Assembly: GCA_003446735.1 (NCBI GenBank)
Contig: DMCJ01000169.1
Coordinates: 1 to 10,982 of the forward strand
Direction: 5' to 3'
From: Lachnospiraceae bacterium
Lineage (GTDB): Bacteria; Bacillota; Clostridia; Lachnospirales; Lachnospiraceae
Length of the DNA stretch: 10,982 nucleotides
Below the pieces are notes generated by a model. It did not search any database, was not told the origin of the DNA, and saw only the letters and a list, made by a program, of their open reading frames with translations. Positions 7,782-10,982 of this stretch are shown here, one piece after another (positions within the stretch are counted from its first letter, which is position 1; each line of letters starts with the position of its first letter). Made by a program: the position numbers and the translations under genes.

Positions 7782-10375
7782 TGCTCATCTTCCTTTGGCG
7801 AAAATTCTATCACTTCATCGTCTTTTTCTTCTTCCGGCGAAAATTCAAGGATATCGTCGTCTTCTTTTGATCCTTCCTCAGGTCCGAAAACGCTTTTCTT
7901 TACATCCTCGGGAAGGAAAGAAATGATACCCTCAAGGACCCTTGAATATTCCTCCATAAATCCGGGATGATTTTCATTTATATACTGTTCATCCTTGTCC
8001 CCTGCTGCCTTTTCAAGCGCCTTGGCCTTCTCGGAAAGATCGGCTGCTCCGATCATCTTGGATGTACTCTTTATCGCATGGACTCTTATCTTATATGAAT
8101 CATAGTCTTTTTCGTTAAAATATCCTTCCATATCGGATATCTTTGTCTTACTGTTCCTGGAATAATCCGCTAAGAGCTGCAGATAGAATTCATTATCGTT
8201 CTGGCAGTAGTCAAGACCCGTCTGCGCATCGATATCAAGGTCAGAAAGTGCGGCAAATCCGTCATTTTGATCCGTCTTACTCTTTTCTTCATTTTCGGGA
8301 TCTGTCACTCTGTCCTCATCTGAAAAAGCGGATTTGGGAAGGACTCTCTTTAGCACCCTCTCTAAGGTCGAAAGCTCTATGGGCTTGGCGATAAAGCCGT
8401 CAAAACCAACGCTTAAGAACATTTCCTTGGCACTCGATACGGCATTGGCGGTAAGAGCTACGATCGGAACATCTCCCCTGCTCCTGTCGCTCCTTATCCT
8501 CTTCATGGCCTCAACTCCGTCCATTCCGGGCATCATATGATCCATGAATATGATATCGAAGTTATTATCTTTGCTTATCTTTATGGATTCCTCTCCGGAA
8601 TATGCATAGGTAACGTCGATTCCGTATCTTCCCAGGATATTCTTTGCAACGGTAAGGTTCATGGGCTCGTCATCAACGACAAGCGCCTTAACGCCGGGAC
8701 AGTACAATGTCTCTCTTTCGTTATCGTTTATATCATCTATGGTCATATTAAGAACGGATACAACAGGGAAACAATAGAAAGGCTTTTCCATGATCCTGGC
8801 CTTTGAACCCTTCTTAAGCTCAAAGCCTTTATGGGCTATGACTGCCACTATCATCTTTTTCGCAAGCTCTTCTATCTGATCCGGTGCGGTCTCATATTCT
8901 TCCTGAGCCACAAAAAGATGAGTAAGATCCACGGATCCGGTAAGCCTCTTAAGATCATCGGCGTTATCGACCCTGTGCATCTTTACCTTCATTCCGCGGA
9001 CTATATTACGTACCATGACGTTGTAATATTCCCTTACGGAAGGATTATCATATTTGTCAAAATGAAGGAAAGCACCAAGGCACAGGCTTTCGCGGTGACT
9101 TACGCTCATGCAGGGCTCGGGGTCTATCACCTCCTGAGGGATGCTGACACGTACCGTGGTACCTTCACCCTGGACGGAATCTATGATCATAAATCCGCCG
9201 AGGGAAGAAACAAATCCCTCTACGATAGACATTCCTATACCGAGGCCGCCGCCCTTTCTCGATCTTCCCGAATCCACCTGATAGAAGCGCTCCGAAACTC
9301 TTTCGACTTCTTCCGCGCTCATTCCGATACCGGTATCGGTAACCTCGATAAGAAGGTTCACGCCGTATTTCTGCTTTTCGGATGATATCCTTACATATAC
9401 GCCGCCCTCGACGGTATATTTAAGTCCGTTTCCTGTAAGATGTCGGATTATTTTTTTAAGCTTGCTTATATCCGTATACATAACGGCAGGGATGTCGGGA
9501 TCTACGTCTATTATAAGCTCCACATCATCGGGTATCTCTCCCCTTATCTCGTTTACGATATCGTTAAGGACCGATGAGAGCATGTAATTCTCGTAGTTAT
9601 TTGCAAGCTTGTTCCTGTCGATCTCGGAATAATCCAGGATGTCGCTTATCTGGTCCGCAACTCTTCTTCCGGCATCTCTTACCGCATAAAGATTTTCAAG
9701 CTTTTTCTCATTCTTTTCGTTTTCTATGCATATCCCCGTAAGACCGATGACCGCATTTATCGGGGTCCTTATCTCATGGGATACGTTGGCAAGGAAGTCA
9801 TTTAATCTTTCCGTCGCATCTTTAAGATCCACGATCTCCTCTTTGGTATGCTCCATCACGCTCTTCCATTTGTCGATGGTATACCTTGCTATAAAACCTA
9901 TGGTGGTGATCAGGGCATAATGAAGAAAAGCCCTGCTGACAAAAAGGCTGTCGAGCTTCTGGCCTTCAGCTACCAGATTAATAAGGGAGTATGTAAATGT
10001 GATGTAATAAACTACCTGGAGAAATGAAATGAGAGGCTTTATGCCCGTGATCGTATATAACATCATCACGGCAGCCATGACTCCGACCGTATCGAAAGTC
10101 GATGTCGTATGATATCCGTAAAAGAAAAAAGTGAACATCATAAGAAGAGAATATACCCATATCCTCGCTCGTTCACTTGCTTCTTCCCTTATATGCAGAA
10201 TCCAGCTGAATATAACGCCGCCGGCTATGATCACGAGAGGCCATTTCTCCCACGAAAGAAGAAATGCCTCTCCGATCAGAATAGTTGATAAGATAGTGTA
10301 TGTGATAAGTATTATAAGATGAGACGCCTTGAACAGATCGTCCCCTTTTTCATTAGTATCTTTTCTTTGTTCCAT
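7778..10375 (-). CDS. Tripartite hybrid histidine kinase with degenerate receiver, receiver and HPt (first kinase)
   Basis: The product has 865 residues. About six membrane helices lie between residues 19 and 170. HisKA has NVSHEIRTPIN (His200), and the ATP-binding domain has N-box Asn316, DTGIG (347-351) and GGGLGIG (375-381). Residues 430-545 look like a degenerate receiver: the expected Asp strand reads THLFVAQEEYE, yet a Lys-Pro (531-532) remains near the end. An intact receiver (561-680) follows, with Asp568/Asp569, phospho-acceptor Asp612, Thr642 and Lys664. Residues 708-825 form an HPt domain with VHAIKSTSKMIGA, His766 being the phospho-acceptor. The tail is acidic with a repeated EFSP motif. 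This is a BarA/ArcB-like layout, so phosphate should pass His to Asp to His and then to an unlinked regulator. The ATG at 10375 has no ribosome site and lies 7 nt past a -10 box; no other usual start codon is available in frame upstream. It is probably the first gene of the kinase operon. Confidence 0.94.
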   Translation of the reverse strand: MEQRKDTNEKGDDLFKASHLIILITYTILSTILIGEAFLLSWEKWPLVIIAGGVIFSWILHIREEASERARIWVYSLLMMFTFFFYGYHTTSTFDTVGVMAAVMMLYTITGIKPLISFLQVVYYITFTYSLINLVAEGQKLDSLFVSRAFLHYALITTIGFIARYTIDKWKSVMEHTKEEIVDLKDATERLNDFLANVSHEIRTPINAVIGLTGICIENEKNEKKLENLYAVRDAGRRVADQISDILDYSEIDRNKLANNYENYMLSSVLNDIVNEIRGEIPDDVELIIDVDPDIPAVMYTDISKLKKIIRHLTGNGLKYTVEGGVYVRISSEKQKYGVNLLIEVTDTGIGMSAEEVERVSERFYQVDSGRSRKGGGLGIGMSIVEGFVSSLGGFMIIDSVQGEGTTVRVSIPQEVIDPEPCMSVSHRESLCLGAFLHFDKYDNPSVREYYNVMVRNIVRGMKVKMHRVDNADDLKRLTGSVDLTHLFVAQEEYETAPDQIEELAKKMIVAVIAHKGFELKKGSKARIMEKPFYCFPVVSVLNMTIDDINDNERETLYCPGVKALVVDDEPMNLTVAKNILGRYGIDVTYAYSGEESIKISKDNNFDIIFMDHMMPGMDGVEAMKRIRSDRSRGDVPIVALTANAVSSAKEMFLSVGFDGFIAKPIELSTLERVLKRVLPKSAFSDEDRVTDPENEEKSKTDQNDGFAALSDLDIDAQTGLDYCQNDNEFYLQLLADYSRNSKTKISDMEGYFNEKDYDSYKIRVHAIKSTSKMIGAADLSEKAKALEKAAGDKDEQYINENHPGFMEEYSRVLEGIISFLPEDVKKSVFGPEEGSKEDDDILEFSPEEEKDDEVIEFSPKEDEQ
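7797..7846 (-). repeat. Duplicated EFSP acidic motif in the tail of the first kinase
   Basis: The 11-mer GGCGAAAATTC (plus strand) occurs at 7797-7807 and 7836-7846, exactly 39 bp or 13 codons apart. It encodes the EFSP core of ILEFSPEEE (residues 842-850) and VIEFSPKED (855-863) at the extreme C-terminus. Both copies sit in a stretch dominated by Asp and Glu after the HPt domain. Confidence 0.75.
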
Positions 10376-10382
10376 AAGAACT

Positions 10383-10412
10383 ATAATACCACAATAAGCT
10401 ATGCTCTTTCAA
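10383..10412 (-). promoter_or_regulatory. Candidate sigma-A promoter for the kinase operon
   Basis: On the minus strand, TTGAAA (10412-10407) and TATTAT (10388-10383) are separated by 18 bp. The -10 box ends 7 nt before the ATG of the first kinase, so transcription would begin at or within a base or two of that ATG. It lies in the 56-bp gap after the suf gene. Box quality and spacing are good, but this is a pattern match only. Confidence 0.45.
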
Positions 10413-10431
10413 CAAAAAACGAGTAATAACG

Positions 10432-10982
10432 TCATTTCAGGAACCCGTTTATGATCTGTTCTTCGGCCTCTTCCTCGGTAAGTCCCAAAGTCATCAGCTT
10501 TATTATCTGGTCTCCCGCTATCTTTCCTATCGCCGCCTCGTGAACAAGGGCTGCATCCACGTTGTTGGCTTCAAGCCCCGGCACCGCAAGGACCCTTCCG
10601 TTATCCATTATTATCGCATCGCATTCGGAATGCCCGGAACAGGGCGCGTTTCCGTTTATGACGGAATCAAACTTCTGATAGGAATCATCCCTGGCAACCG
10701 ATCTGGAAACAAGATCCGTCTTTGAATCATTGCCGTTTAAGTCCACGGTGTATTTGCTTATCGCCTTCTGGGCTCCGTGAGTCATCAGTCTTTCCCTTAC
10801 AAAGAGCTTTGCACCCTCCTTAAGCTCGGCCCTTGTGACCCTCTCGGTATCATCCACACCTTTTATCTGGACCATTTCCATCTCCACTGTGCTGTTTTCT
10901 TCCTGATAGACTTCGGTTACGGGATTTAATATCCTCTTTCCCCTTCCGTCCCCGGATCCGTAATGCTTTTCGACATATTTTA
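10432..10982 (-). CDS. sufB: Fe-S cluster assembly scaffold, SufB/SufD family, C-terminal part (5' end outside window)
   Basis: The frame is open from the right edge (10980) to the TGA at 10432, giving 182 residues of the C-terminal half. A GTG at 10887 could be read as a start, but the 31 codons before it are also recognisable family sequence (KHYGSGDGRGKRILNPVTEVY), so the gene is simply cut by the window edge. SUF scaffolds build Fe-S clusters in the cytoplasm with the ATPase SufC and a cysteine desulfurase. Visible signatures are a beta-helix-like stretch, GHSECDAI, HEAAIGKI, and the C-terminal helices LMTLGLTEEEAEEQIINGFLK. The Cys in SECDAI aligns with the active Cys405 of E. coli SufB as I recall it, which favours SufB over SufD; clostridial copies are often annotated either way. 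No sufS or sufU follows, so it may end a short sufC-sufB type operon, an inference since the upstream genes are not visible. Confidence 0.88.
   Translation of the reverse strand, partial: KYVEKHYGSGDGRGKRILNPVTEVYQEENSTVEMEMVQIKGVDDTERVTRAELKEGAKLFVRERLMTHGAQKAISKYTVDLNGNDSKTDLVSRSVARDDSYQKFDSVINGNAPCSGHSECDAIIMDNGRVLAVPGLEANNVDAALVHEAAIGKIAGDQIIKLMTLGLTEEEAEEQIINGFLK

Noticed and set aside
8831..9385. 184-codon plus-strand open frame
   Set aside because: It lies antisense to the first kinase, which has clear kinase and receiver motifs in its own frame. The plus-strand product has no recognisable domain.
10414..10431. Rho-independent terminator after the suf gene (six-T run at 10414-10419)
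   Set aside because: The preceding bases form at most a 3-4 bp stem, too weak for a terminator.
10432..10887. GTG at 10887 as the start of a separate short gene
   Set aside because: The frame stays open to the window edge and the residues before the GTG match the SufB/SufD family, so this is an internal codon of a truncated gene.

Overview
The window comes from a low-to-mid GC Gram-positive anaerobe, most likely a member of Clostridia close to Lachnospiraceae (Butyrivibrio-like). This rests on protein character rather than a database match: three hybrid histidine kinases whose receivers share a D-H-[ML]-M-P phosphorylation site, a clostridial-type SufB C-terminus, strong GGAGG-type ribosome binding sites, a secreted protein with a typical Gram-positive signal peptide, and very tight packing. 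Every supported gene lies on the minus strand, so transcription runs from high to low coordinates and the layout below follows that order.

At the right edge (10432-10982) is the C-terminal end of an Fe-S cluster scaffold protein of the SufB/SufD family. A gap of about 55 bp follows, holding a plausible sigma-A promoter that abuts the next start codon. Then come three consecutive membrane hybrid histidine kinases: 7778-10375 (kinase, degenerate receiver, receiver, HPt, acidic tail), 5100-7781 (kinase, receiver, DegV domain) and 3277-5097 (kinase, receiver). The first two genes overlap by 4 nt (ATGA) and the second and third are separated by 2 nt, so they should be translationally coupled. Each kinase starts with about six membrane helices and has no obvious extracytoplasmic sensor domain. 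No DNA-binding response regulator is visible in the window.

The kinase genes run with a 21-nt gap into aspS (aspartyl-tRNA synthetase, 1483-3255), then a small FMN-binding split-barrel protein (1044-1436) and, after 30 nt, the N-terminal part of a large secreted repeat protein that runs off the left edge (1-1013). The repeat protein has eight in-register 19-residue units resembling the strand-loop-strand repeats of autotransporter passengers.

The strongest novelty candidate is the 893-residue kinase. A complete DegV-type fatty-acid-binding domain is fused behind its receiver, which suggests a link between phosphorelay signalling and fatty-acid (FakB-type) metabolism or sensing. The only HPt domain sits on the first kinase, so the three proteins could form one relay. 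A housekeeping tRNA synthetase with no leader of its own sits directly downstream.

There is no gene-free stretch longer than 100 bases, and no RNA gene, CRISPR array or insertion sequence was seen.
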